Source: Persicitalea sp038235275
Lineage (GTDB): Bacteria > Bacteroidota > Bacteroidia > Cytophagales > Spirosomataceae
Direction: 5' to 3'
Assembly: GCA_038235275.1 (NCBI GenBank)
Contig: JBBSUC010000013.1
Span: 1 to 64,000 of the forward strand
DNA length: 64,000 bases
Below the pieces are notes generated by a model. It was not told where the DNA came from. It did not search any database and saw only the letters and a list, made by a program, of their open reading frames with translations. Below, one piece after another: positions 42,353 through 51,900 of this stretch (its first letter is position 1; each line of letters begins with the position of its first letter). The position numbers and the translations under genes were made by a program.

Positions 42353-43147
42353 TTTTCAAAGGAATTACACCTCTCAACTCTAAAGCGATCCTTTACGGCT
42401 ACCACTCAGGACGCCTTTTTTCCGTACAACGTTGCCGCCGCTACCAACCGTTTCCCGTACAATGACGTCGATCGCCCGCTGGTTGAATTTGCGGTGACTT
42501 CCACGCTCGTCGATTACCTGAAAGAAGTGAATGACCCAAGATTACCCGTCTATGCCCGGCCGGATGACACCAACGGGAAATACATCGGCAAACCCTACGG
42601 AACCGAAGCCAATTCGCCAACCATGATCGGCTTGTCCAAACCGGGCGTACTGGCGTTCAGTGGTTCAGCGCGAGGAAACATCATTACGTACTCCGAAATA
42701 GCTTTCATCAAAGCGGAAGCAGCGGCTCGCGGCATGAATGTCGGTACAGCCACCGCCGAAGATTTATATAAAGAGGCCGTCACTGCGGCCATGCAGCAAT
42801 GGGGGATTACCGACGCCAAGGCCGTTGCCACCTACCTGGAAGGGATACCGTACAAAGCGGGCAACTGGAAAAATGTGATAGGAACCCAAAAATGGCTGGC
42901 GCTATACATGCAGGGTCTGCAAGGTTGGTTGGAGCGCCTCCGGCTGGACATCAAAAAGCCTAACGGCGACGCGCTGTTTATCGCTCCCGCGTCGGGAAGC
43001 CTCGACCAGGAGGTAAAGGATGGCATTGTCAAACGGCTCAAGTATCCGAGTTCGAGCCGGGCTTCCAATACCGCCAACAGCGAGCAAGCCGCCAAAAATA
43101 TCGGTGGCGATTCCCAGGCTACCAAAAACTGGTGGGATATATTTTAA
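42353..43147 (+). pseudogene. SusD/RagB-like (SusD-like_2) outer-membrane lipoprotein, C-terminal fragment
   Basis: A reading frame open from 42353 (after an in-frame TAG at 42350-42352) shows SusD-like sequence from about 42390 onward: TTQDAFFPYNVAAATNR, VDYLKEVNDPRLPVYARP, ITYSEIAFIKAEAAARG, and WLALYMQGLQGWLERLRL near the end. The only possible start is an internal GTG at 42494, giving 217 residues, against about 450-550 for the family. The N-terminal TPR-rich half and lipoprotein signal are missing, and no SusC-like transporter gene is near. Read as the remains of a SusC/SusD locus lost by deletion. Confidence 0.83.
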
Positions 43148-43175
43148 AGACAGCGTTCTTTTTTCGGGATTCCAG

Positions 43176-43220
43176 ATAAATGGTAGTTTTGTCGGTTTCA
43201 ACGCCGAAACTACCATTTAT
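43176..43220. promoter_or_regulatory. 14-bp perfect inverted repeat over the hldE promoter
   Basis: ATAAATGGTAGTTT (43176-43189) and AAACTACCATTTAT (43207-43220) are perfect inverted repeats with a 17-base loop. The first arm overlaps a TAGTTTTG -7 box (43184-43191), with a TTTTCG at 43161-43166 as a weak -33, so the predicted start falls near the centre of the palindrome. Either an operator or an RNA hairpin in the leader before the GTG at 43238. Confidence 0.6.
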
Positions 43221-43237
43221 CCGGGATCTCTTTTTTA

Positions 43238-44221
43238 GTGAATATAGACCAAATTTTCGAAAATTTCGCCAAACTCCGCGTCCTCGTCGTGGGCGATGTC
43301 ATGTTGGATTCTTACGTCTGGGGCAAAGTGGAGCGCATTTCGCCGGAAGCCCCCGTTCCCATCGTCCACGTCGGGCGGCGCGAATACCGGCTGGGCGGGG
43401 CAGGCAACGTACTGCTGAACGTGCAGGCGCTCGGGGCGGAAGCCATTGCCTGTACGGTTATCGGCGACGACGGTCCCGGCGATATCCTGGAACACCAACT
43501 GATCGAGCGTAACCTGAGTTGTGAGGGCTTGATTCGCAGCGAGGCCCGCATTACCACCATTAAGGAACGCATCATCGCGGGGTCGCAGCAGGTTGTCAGA
43601 ATCGACACTGAAACCGACGCAAATATTTCGGAGCAGGAGCAAGCGCAGTTGATCGCCAAAGCCAAAGCACTCATTCCCGGCTGTCAGGTAGTAATTTTTG
43701 AGGATTACGATAAGGGCGTCCTTAGCCCCGAAGTCATCGCTGAAATCACGGCCTTTGCCAACCTGCATCAGGTACCGACGGTCGTCGATCCCAAGAAACG
43801 CAACTTCCTGGCTTACCGGTACACGACGCTCTTCAAGCCCAACCTTAAAGAATTGCGGGAAGGCTTAAAGGTCGATTTCGACGTAGAAGATGCTGCCGCT
43901 TTGCAGTCCATTGTGCAGCAACTCACCGAAACGCTCGGTACGGCGGGCGCTTTGATTACCCTTTCGGAACACGGCGTGTACATCGACTACCAAAACCAAA
44001 ACCACCACCTGCCCGCCCACATCCGACAAATCGCTGACGTATCCGGGGCGGGCGACACGGTCATCAGCATTGCGGCTTGTTGCGTGGCCCTGGGTCTGCC
44101 GCCGCGTACCATTGCGGGGTTGTCCAATCTGGGGGGTGGGCTGGTCTGCGAGCAGGTAGGGGTGGTGCCGATCGACCGGGAGTTGTTGAAAGCGGAGGCA
44201 GTGCGGGAGGGGTCGTTTTGA
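43238..44221 (+). CDS. hldE: D-glycero-beta-D-manno-heptose 7-phosphate kinase (RfaE domain I)
   Basis: 327 residues from GTG 43238. PfkB-family sugar kinase with RfaE signatures: LVVGDVMLDSYVWGKVERISPEAPVP, RLGGAGNVLLNVQALGA, FKPNLKELREGL, and VSGAGDTVISIAA with the catalytic Asp in GAGDT. Only the kinase half is present; the adenylyltransferase half of bifunctional HldE is not fused, as usual in Bacteroidota. It makes heptose 1,7-bisphosphate for lipopolysaccharide inner core. No other LPS genes nearby. The start codon GTG lies in a leader after the palindrome at 43176-43220. Confidence 0.92.
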   Translation: MNIDQIFENFAKLRVLVVGDVMLDSYVWGKVERISPEAPVPIVHVGRREYRLGGAGNVLLNVQALGAEAIACTVIGDDGPGDILEHQLIERNLSCEGLIRSEARITTIKERIIAGSQQVVRIDTETDANISEQEQAQLIAKAKALIPGCQVVIFEDYDKGVLSPEVIAEITAFANLHQVPTVVDPKKRNFLAYRYTTLFKPNLKELREGLKVDFDVEDAAALQSIVQQLTETLGTAGALITLSEHGVYIDYQNQNHHLPAHIRQIADVSGAGDTVISIAACCVALGLPPRTIAGLSNLGGGLVCEQVGVVPIDRELLKAEAVREGSF

Positions 44222-44300
44222 ACCCTAAAAGCGCCAGGATTACTCCCATCAGACAAGTAAAACCGGATCTGTGTAGGTCTTTTTCCAAAAAGAAAATCCC

Positions 44301-46694
44301 ATGATACGATGCGCTCCTTTCCTCCTTCTGCTTTTATTCATACAAAATTCCTGCGCCCAATCCCTAAAAGTCAGCGGCTTACAGGAACCCGTGGAGGTCA
44401 TCCGCGACCAGTGGGGTATCTCTCACATTTACGCCCAAAACGAACATGACCTCTTCTTCGCGCAGGGCTATGTGGCGGCTTCCGACCGACCTTTTCAACT
44501 TGAAATGTGGCGGCGGCAGGCCACGGGGACCGTCGCCGAACTGCTGGGGTCGTCGGAGATCAAGCGCGACATCGGCACCCGACTTTTCCGTTACCGGGGC
44601 GATATGGAGCGCGAGTACGCGCACTACCATCCGCGCGGCAAGGCCATCATCACGGCATTCGTGGAAGGTATCAATGCCCGTGTGACCGAGCTGCGGGCCG
44701 ATTCCACGCATCTGCCTTTTGAATTCAAAATTCTGAAAACCCTGCCCGATTATTGGACGCCTGAGGTAGTCGTGAGTCGACACCAGGGGCTGGTCGCCAA
44801 CGTGGTGGACGAGCTGAATTTCGGGCGGCAGGTACAGCTCATGGGCGAGGCCAAAACCCGCGAACTCAACTGGTTTCACCCTACGCGTCGCCCGGACACC
44901 GAACCGAATCTGACGCTGGAAAAGGGCGTGGAGGGCAAGGAGTTGTTTCAGGATATTCTGGCGCTGTACACCGCCCACCGCAGTCCGGTGCAGTTTTCGG
45001 CTTCCGACAAGCGCAGCGGCAGTCTGGACAAGAAAGAGAATTTTGATTTTCAGGAATGGTACGCCGAGGCAAAGCAATACGTGGGTTCCAACAACTGGGC
45101 CATCGACGGGCGGCTGGCCCAAAATGGCTTCCCAATGTTGGCCAACGATCCGCACCGGGTACAGGCCGCCCCCTCGCTGCGCTACTGGATTCACCTGAAT
45201 GCCCCCGGCTGGAACGTCATCGGGGCCGGAGAACCGTCGCTGCCGGGGCTCTCTATCGGCCACAACGACCACGGGGCTTGGGGGCTGACCGTGTTCGAAA
45301 CTGACAACGAAGACCTCTACGTTTACGAAACCAACCCCGACAATCCGAACCAGTATCGCTACCGGGGTAATTGGGTGGCCATGAATATCTTGATTGATTC
45401 CGTAGCCGTCAAAGGGACTTCGGCGCAGAAGGTCGAACTGAAATTTACGCGCCACGGTCCGGTGGTTTTTGAGGATAAAGCCAACCACAAAGCCTACGCC
45501 GTGCGGGCCGGGTGGTTAGAAACGGGGGCCTCGCCCTACCTGGCTAGTCTACGGATGAACCAGGCTAAAAACTGGGAGGAGTTCCGCGAAGCCTGTTCGT
45601 ACAGCCGCCTGCCGGGTGAAAACATGGTCTGGGCCGACCGCACGGGCCACATTGGCTGGCAAGCTGTGGGTTTAGCCCCGATTCGTCCCAACTGGTCGGG
45701 GCTGGTTCCCGTGCCGGGCGATGGCCGCTTCGAGTGGTCGGGTTTCCTGCCCATCAAGCAATTACCCCACAGCAGCGACCCGGCGGAAGGCTTCATCGCC
45801 ACGGCCAACAACAACCTCACCTCGCCCGACTTCCCGAACCGCAACGCCATCGGCTGGGAATGGGCCTCGCCCTACCGCGCCCAGCGGATCGCGGAAGTGC
45901 TGGGGTCGGGAAAGCGATTCAACCTCTTTGATTTCGTCCAGCTCCAAACCGACTACCTCTCCCTCCCGGCCCGAACGCTGGTACCGATGCTGGCGCGGCT
46001 GGATTTTGCCAGTGCCGCCGAGAAGAAATTCGTCGGGCAACTGGAAAGTTGGGATTATCAGTTAACGCCAGAATCCGTAGCGGCGGCGATTTACGCAGAG
46101 TTTGAAAATCAACTTAGCGAAGCAGTGTACCAAATCATGGTTCCCGAAGTAGCCCGCCCGCACTTACGGCGGCTTTCGACCAAACTCCTGTTGGACTACC
46201 TTATCACCCCGCCGTCGGAGTTTGGGGCAAAGCCCGTGCAGAAGCGAGATGAACTCCTGCGTGTGTCCTTCCAAAAAGCAATTAGTGAATTGACCAAACG
46301 ACTGGGCAAAGACCCTGACCGCTGGCAGTACGGCCAAGCGGCCAACAAGCACATCGTCATCGAACATCCGCTCAGCCCATTAGCGAGCGCCGAGATGCGG
46401 AAGAAAATCAACTTCGGCCCCACGCCGCGTGGCGGCTCCGGCGAAACCATAAACAGCACGGGCAACACGCTGGGTCAGCGCTACGGCGCGTCGTTCCGCA
46501 TTCTGGTGGATACCGAGAATTGGGACAAAACGCTAGGTATCAATACCCCCGGCCAATCCGCCGATCCCAACGACCCGCACTACGGCGACCTTTTCCAGCG
46601 CTGGGCGAGGAACGAGTACTTCCCGGTTTATTTTGATAAAGAAAAAATCAAAGCTGTCGCCGACCGGACGCTGACGCTTAGTCCAGCCAAATAA
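44301..46694 (+). CDS. Penicillin acylase (S45, Ntn-hydrolase) family protein
   Basis: 797 residues with a signal peptide or lipoprotein signal (LLLLLFIQNSCAQ). S45 layout: an alpha chain starting DQWGISHIYAQNEHDLFFAQGYV, then the autoprocessing site GSNNWAI, in which S263 would be the new N-terminal nucleophile of the beta chain, FPMLANDPHR, SIGHNDHGAWGLT, and the C-terminal GGSGETINS. These enzymes hydrolyse amides such as acylated homoserine lactones, penicillins or acylated peptides in the periplasm; substrate unknown. Solitary gene 80 bases after hldE on the same strand. Confidence 0.92.
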   Translation: MIRCAPFLLLLLFIQNSCAQSLKVSGLQEPVEVIRDQWGISHIYAQNEHDLFFAQGYVAASDRPFQLEMWRRQATGTVAELLGSSEIKRDIGTRLFRYRGDMEREYAHYHPRGKAIITAFVEGINARVTELRADSTHLPFEFKILKTLPDYWTPEVVVSRHQGLVANVVDELNFGRQVQLMGEAKTRELNWFHPTRRPDTEPNLTLEKGVEGKELFQDILALYTAHRSPVQFSASDKRSGSLDKKENFDFQEWYAEAKQYVGSNNWAIDGRLAQNGFPMLANDPHRVQAAPSLRYWIHLNAPGWNVIGAGEPSLPGLSIGHNDHGAWGLTVFETDNEDLYVYETNPDNPNQYRYRGNWVAMNILIDSVAVKGTSAQKVELKFTRHGPVVFEDKANHKAYAVRAGWLETGASPYLASLRMNQAKNWEEFREACSYSRLPGENMVWADRTGHIGWQAVGLAPIRPNWSGLVPVPGDGRFEWSGFLPIKQLPHSSDPAEGFIATANNNLTSPDFPNRNAIGWEWASPYRAQRIAEVLGSGKRFNLFDFVQLQTDYLSLPARTLVPMLARLDFASAAEKKFVGQLESWDYQLTPESVAAAIYAEFENQLSEAVYQIMVPEVARPHLRRLSTKLLLDYLITPPSEFGAKPVQKRDELLRVSFQKAISELTKRLGKDPDRWQYGQAANKHIVIEHPLSPLASAEMRKKINFGPTPRGGSGETINSTGNTLGQRYGASFRILVDTENWDKTLGINTPGQSADPNDPHYGDLFQRWARNEYFPVYFDKEKIKAVADRTLTLSPAK

Positions 46695-46783
46695 TGTGGA
46701 TGTGATACAGTCGGACAGCCGCTGCCGAGTCTCGCCTGACTAGGTAAACGCAAAACTGTTGAGTAAAGTAGTGCCAGGCTGAT

Positions 46784-47029
46784 TTACTCTGTCGTTTGAA
46801 GTTCATGAAGGTAGTCCGGGCAAAAATCATAGCCATTCTCCCAATATATGCCTCGGCCTCGGTCGTATAATTTTACTTTTTTAAAATAATCAATATCCGC
46901 CAAAGGCTTCGTTAACTGATCGTCCCTGATAAATGGTTTGAAATCAATGATTTTTGTAACACCATCATCGAAACTAAATTTGATGGTATGGTTATCGAAT
47001 ACTGTTATGTTCGAAATGTGCGTCAGCAT
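46784..47029 (-). CDS. DUF2442 family protein
   Basis: 81 residues. DUF2442 pattern: ISNITVFDNHTIKFSFDDGVTKIIDFKPFI and YDRGRGIYWENGYDFCPDYLHE at the end. Small protein, usually found next to DUF4160, as here with six bases between them. The pair is often described as toxin-antitoxin-like, but a mechanism is not established. Function unknown; likely partner of the DUF4160 protein. Confidence 0.82.
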   Translation of the reverse strand: MLTHISNITVFDNHTIKFSFDDGVTKIIDFKPFIRDDQLTKPLADIDYFKKVKLYDRGRGIYWENGYDFCPDYLHELQTTE

Positions 47030-47035
47030 TTATAT

Positions 47036-47296
47036 TCACTTTAAAGGCTCAATTTTGCTTAGATTTTCTGGTTTCCGAGCCTTGTTCCAGTTACTTATAA
47101 GTTCTTCTCTGTGTTCCAAAGCCCATTCCACCACCAGCATTTTTGCTCGTTTCGATAGTTGACCCTGAAGTATGTCTAACGTATGAATGTCAAACAACGC
47201 TTCTTCCTCCCCATATTCTGCATGAAAGTGAGGCGGGGCGTGATCGTTGTAAAACATTTTGATCACTATTCCGAAGAAGCGGCTAATTTCTGGCAT
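47036..47296 (-). CDS. DUF4160 family protein
   Basis: 86 residues from the ATG at 47296, chosen because the longer open frame runs antisense-like into the GH20 gene and the family begins with MPEISRFFGIVIKMF. Typical DUF4160 sequence: YNDHAPPHFHAEYGEEEALFDI and a C-terminal helix EWALEHREELISNWNKAR. Its stop lies six bases before the DUF2442 start and its start 13 bases after the GH20 stop, so it could be read from the GH20 transcript. Role unknown. Confidence 0.83.
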   Translation of the reverse strand: MPEISRFFGIVIKMFYNDHAPPHFHAEYGEEEALFDIHTLDILQGQLSKRAKMLVVEWALEHREELISNWNKARKPENLSKIEPLK

Positions 47297-47309
47297 ACAC
47301 AGCGGTTTT

Positions 47310-48890
47310 CTACTTCCCCCAGTCGATCTGTTTAGACGGGTAATAACCGATCCCCATCGCCTCCATGCGCTTGCCCTGCTGGCCCAGCCGCTTGCGGTAC
47401 CCTTCCCAGTTCCGCACCGACTTCGGCGACCAGCCGATTTCGGCGATGCCCGGTAAACGCGGAAACGCCATGTACTCAATGGCTTTTATATTGTCGATAG
47501 TTTCAGTCCACATGGGGGCCTCGACGCCCAGAATATCGGCTTGGGTCACGCCCGGCACCATTGTGGACGGTTCCCAGTTGTAGGCGCTGTCCATCTCGAT
47601 GTAGGCCGCCCAGTGCAGACCATACTTCGAGGTCGAGTCGTACTGCATATCGATGTAAGCGTACTTGGCAGGCGACATGATTACTTTCGCGCCCTGCTTC
47701 GCCGCCAATTGAGCGTACTCGGCCTTGGCCCAATATTGGGCGATTGAATTAGGCTTCAATTTGGCGTTGGTCACCTCATCCCAGCCGATCATCTGTTTGC
47801 CGTGCGACTGAATGATGTCCTGCACCCGCTCGACAAATGGAATATAATCCGCCATGGGCGTTACGTGCGACTCGTCGCCGCCCATGTGGATGTAAGGGCC
47901 GGGTGTAATGGCGGCCAGTTCGCGCACCACGTCATCTACAAATTTGTAGGTAATTTCTTTACTGGTACACAACGTGCTGAACCCTACCTCGATGCCTTCG
48001 TAAAGCTTCGGATTGGGGTCTTTCTCGTTGCAGTTCAGTTCCGGGTACGAGGCCAGCGCGGCGTTAGTGTGGCTGGGCATGTCGATTTCCGGCACGATCA
48101 TGATGTAGCGATCCTGGGCGTATTTGACCAAATCCTTATACTGCTCCTGCGTGTAGTAGCCGCCCTTGCCGCCACCCACGTTGGTGCTGCCGCCGTAGGT
48201 AGCCAGCTTAGGCCAGGACTTTATCTCAATTCGCCAGCCCTGATCGTCGGACAGGTGCAAGTGCAGCACGTTCATTTTGTAGGCCGCGATCAGGTCGATG
48301 TAGCGCTTCACGTCGTCCACGCTGAAAAAGTGGCGGGCCACGTCAAGCATCGCACCCCGGTAAGCGTAGGTCGGGTAGTCGCGGATGGTACCCGTCGGGA
48401 TTTTCCAGGAATCCGACTGCTTATCCGCCTTCTCGACGTCGGCAGGCAGGGCTTGCCGCAACGTTTGAATTCCCCGGAAAAGTCCGGCGGGCTGGTGGGC
48501 GGTGAGGGTTATGCCACTCGTCGAGATGCTCAGTTCGTACCCCTCGTTGCCCAGCGTGGTATCGGCTGCGGTGAGGGTCAAATAAATATTTCCAGCGGCG
48601 GGTGCCGCATCGGTGGCTTTTACTTCCAGTCCCAATCCCGTGGAAGGATTCAATTTATCCGCCAGGTACTGCCCCACTTTTTGGGCTTCCTCCGATCCCT
48701 GCGGCACGTAAATGTCGGTTTTATCGGTCAGCTCGAAAAGGCTGTCAAAGGCGGTGACGGACACGGGCATCGGGATGAGACCTTGCTCCGAGAGTTTGGC
48801 GGGTTTGTCGTTGCCGCACCCATAAATCATCACGAGCATAACGGGCGATAGGATAATTTTGGCAAACTGGGATGAAAGCTTATTCAGCAT
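47310..48890 (-). CDS. GH20 beta-N-acetylhexosaminidase lipoprotein
   Basis: 526 residues. Lipoprotein signal ending in MIYGC (about residue 25). Family 20 layout: an N-terminal alpha/beta domain (GLIPMPVSVTAFDSLFEL), then the TIM barrel with YPTYAYRGAMLDVARHFF, MNVLHLHLSDDQGWRIEIKSWPKL and the catalytic pair D339-E340 in HMGGDESHV. It releases N-acetylglucosamine or N-acetylgalactosamine from glycans using substrate-assisted catalysis. Followed by the DUF4160/DUF2442 genes, and 75 bases downstream of the large PVC-type dehydrogenase on the same strand. Confidence 0.95.
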   Translation of the reverse strand: MLNKLSSQFAKIILSPVMLVMIYGCGNDKPAKLSEQGLIPMPVSVTAFDSLFELTDKTDIYVPQGSEEAQKVGQYLADKLNPSTGLGLEVKATDAAPAAGNIYLTLTAADTTLGNEGYELSISTSGITLTAHQPAGLFRGIQTLRQALPADVEKADKQSDSWKIPTGTIRDYPTYAYRGAMLDVARHFFSVDDVKRYIDLIAAYKMNVLHLHLSDDQGWRIEIKSWPKLATYGGSTNVGGGKGGYYTQEQYKDLVKYAQDRYIMIVPEIDMPSHTNAALASYPELNCNEKDPNPKLYEGIEVGFSTLCTSKEITYKFVDDVVRELAAITPGPYIHMGGDESHVTPMADYIPFVERVQDIIQSHGKQMIGWDEVTNAKLKPNSIAQYWAKAEYAQLAAKQGAKVIMSPAKYAYIDMQYDSTSKYGLHWAAYIEMDSAYNWEPSTMVPGVTQADILGVEAPMWTETIDNIKAIEYMAFPRLPGIAEIGWSPKSVRNWEGYRKRLGQQGKRMEAMGIGYYPSKQIDWGK

Positions 48891-48965
48891 AAGAGGGGTT
48901 ATTGGGATGATGAATTTTCAAAACTACTTGGTTTTTGCTTAAATAATGGCTGGATATGAAATGCC

Positions 48966-51900
48966 TTATTTTAATCCCGCCAAAAACTCTACCATATCCC
49001 GAATTTCCCTTTTCGACATAATATATCCCATCGGCGGCATACTCGAGGGCAAATTCTCCCGCTTGGCGATGCGGGCGACGGGGACTTTCAGCGGCTCGGC
49101 CTCGGAGGTCTTCAGAACCAACTCCTGCGGAGTTTCTTCGGAGAGAATGCCCGTCACCATTTGACCATCTTTAAGCGTGAGCATCACCGTGCCGAAACCC
49201 GGCGACAGCCGCGCGCTGGGTTCTACTAGGGCTTCCAGTAGTTTTTCGCGGGGAAGGGTACTGCCGATGTGCGTCAGCGATGGACCCACCTCGCCGCCGC
49301 GACCACCGATAGCGTGACAGCGGACGCACTGCCCGGTGGAGTTGGTAGCGAAGTAGCGGCGGCCTTGTTGGGCATCACCACCCGTTAGGGCGTCCATAAA
49401 ATTAGCCACGCCTTCGCCTTTGGGTTTCGAAGACGCCAGTCGCGACCGTAACCGCTCGGATTTGGTAGAATCCACCGCCTCGGCCAATTCCAGATTGATG
49501 TTGGGTGAAAGCTCTTTCCTTTCCATCCGGGTGACGAGGTTGTCGAGAATCTGCTCGGTCTTGGCGGCGGGCAGGGTACTCAGCGTCCGCAGCATTTGCT
49601 GCTGCTCTTTGACCGAACCTTTTTCAAAAATAGCATTAACTACTTCGCCTAAGGCGGCGGACGATAGCGTCGCACCATCCAGCAAACTCAATGCCCGCGC
49701 CCGGACGTTCTCATCGGCGTCGTTCATTCCCTGCTTGAGGATGGATTCCATGTTTTTGTATTTCAAAGTACTCAGAGCCGAAAGCATCGCCGCCCGCACG
49801 TCGGGCGATTTACTTTTTTCCAAAATCTCGACCAGTTTGGGATCGTAGGCCGTTACGCCCAAGTTTCCCATCATCTCGGCGGTAGCGACCAGGATTTCGG
49901 GCTGGTTATCTTGCAATAAAACGGCAAGACTTGGCTCGACCTTGGCGCGAGCAGCCGCTGCGTCGCGCTTGATGACGCCCCGGTAACGCCCATCCACGCG
50001 GTCCAGAACGGAAGGGCTGGCCCAGGTACCGAGGGCCGCGAGGGCTTCGGTGCGGACTGCTTTATCCACATCTTTTCTTTTAGCAAAATCCAGCAGCGCC
50101 TGCAATTGCGCCTCGCCGCCCACGCGGAGGTTGGCGTTGATGGCCCGGCGTAGCAGCGGCTCCGAGGTAAAGCGCGAATTATTCAAAGTAGCCGCCAAAT
50201 CGGGCAACGCACCGGGAATCGACATATCGTCGTTGATGGCGCGCGCGGCTTCGGCCACAATATACTCGTCCTTATCATTCAGGAAGCGACGGACGTTCTC
50301 GTCGCTCCAGCGGCGCAGCACCAGCACCGCCGCCAGCCGCAGCGATTTGTCGGGGCTGTCGGCTAGGGCGATGATGGGTTCCCTTTGGCCCAGACGGGTA
50401 AGGGCCAGCACCGCCGCGTGGCGCAGGTATAGGTCTTTGTCTTGATTGGCCGAAATCATTTTCAGCAAAGCGGGAACGGCTGCCCTGTAATCCACGCGTC
50501 CCAATGCTTGCGCTCCGAAAAACTGGACGCGCGGGCTGGCGCTCGTCAGCATGGGAACCAGCAACGGTCCGGCCTCAGCGATGGCGGCGTCACCCAGCAC
50601 CTTGGCGGCTTGCGTCATGATTTCGGGATCACTATCTTTTAATAAAGCCAGCAACGGATTAGCGAACGACTTATCGGCCCGCGCCAGTTGTCCCAGTCCC
50701 CACACGGCGTGGACACGGGCCAGTTGACTGTCTTTTTTGTTCAAAACTCTTTCAAAAACCGCCGCGCCCTTTTTGCCGCGTGCCGCGAGTTCAAGCTGGG
50801 CTTTCTGGCGGATGCGCATATCGACATTGGCCAGGTGATTCAGCAGGGCGTCGTCGCTTTGGGCGGCGTAGTCGAGCAGCATCAATCGCTGCGTTTCCTG
50901 GCGCTGGGCCTTCATATCATTCTTATTGTCGGCCACATCCAGCCGCCACACGCGGCCCGTGTTTTTGGCATCCCAGCCGTTGAGCCAGTCGGCCACGTAC
51001 AGCGCCCCGTCGGGACCGAAGCGGATGCCCGTCGGCAAAATACCACTGAAAACCTTCTGCTCACCGTCCAGCACAAACGACGCGCCCGAAGGTTTCAGGC
51101 CAAAAGACCAGATCGGCGAGTTGGCGGGATTGCCCCGAAATTCCACCAGGAAAAACTTGTTCTTCCAATCCGAACCCAGCGCCGTGCCGGGATTATAGAC
51201 CATGCCCGTGGGGCCATTATGAAAATTCTGGATCGGTGGAATGAAGTAGGCCGCCTGACCTTCCTGGCGCGGCTTGAACATCTGCTCGTCCATCCAGACT
51301 TTGTAGTCGTTGTTCTTGGGATCGGTGTACTTGCCGTACTGCCAATTGGAGCGCCAGCCCGCGTCGGAGCCATCCACGATATACACCAGCCGCTCGCTTT
51401 CGCCGGGATGGTCGCCGTCGTTGTCGGAACTAATGAGATTACCGTATTCGTCGAACACAAACTCGTGCGTGTTGCGCAGACCCGAGGCAAATACCTCGAA
51501 GTCAGTTCCGTCCGGATTAGAGCGGACGATTACGCCCTCGTTAGGATAACGGTATTTATTGCCCTTTACATCGGTGAGATTGGCTCCGATGTCGCCGATG
51601 CCCCAGTAAATCCGTCCGTCGGGGCCTTCCACCGCACCGGACATACCGTGCCCGCCAAAGCCAATGTGAACGCCGAAGCCGTGGCTAATGGATGTTTTTT
51701 GGTCCAAAATTCCGTCGCCGTTGGTGTCGGTGAGCCGCCACATATCCGGCGCAATACCCACGAACACGTCCTTGGCCCGCACCAGCAGGGCTCCGGCCAC
51801 GTCGGAAACTTCTTCAAAAAAATCGCTCAAAATACGTGTCGAAACGTCGGCGATGCCGTCTTTATCGGTGTCTTCCAGCCGCCAGACCTCATCTTTTTCC

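Noticed and set aside
44379..45488. Long minus-strand open frame opposite the penicillin acylase gene
   Set aside because: Antisense shadow; the plus strand carries GSNNWAI and other S45 motifs.
46700..46780. Imperfect inverted repeat in the gap after the penicillin acylase
   Set aside because: Several mismatches and no T run on either strand; not strong enough to call a terminator.
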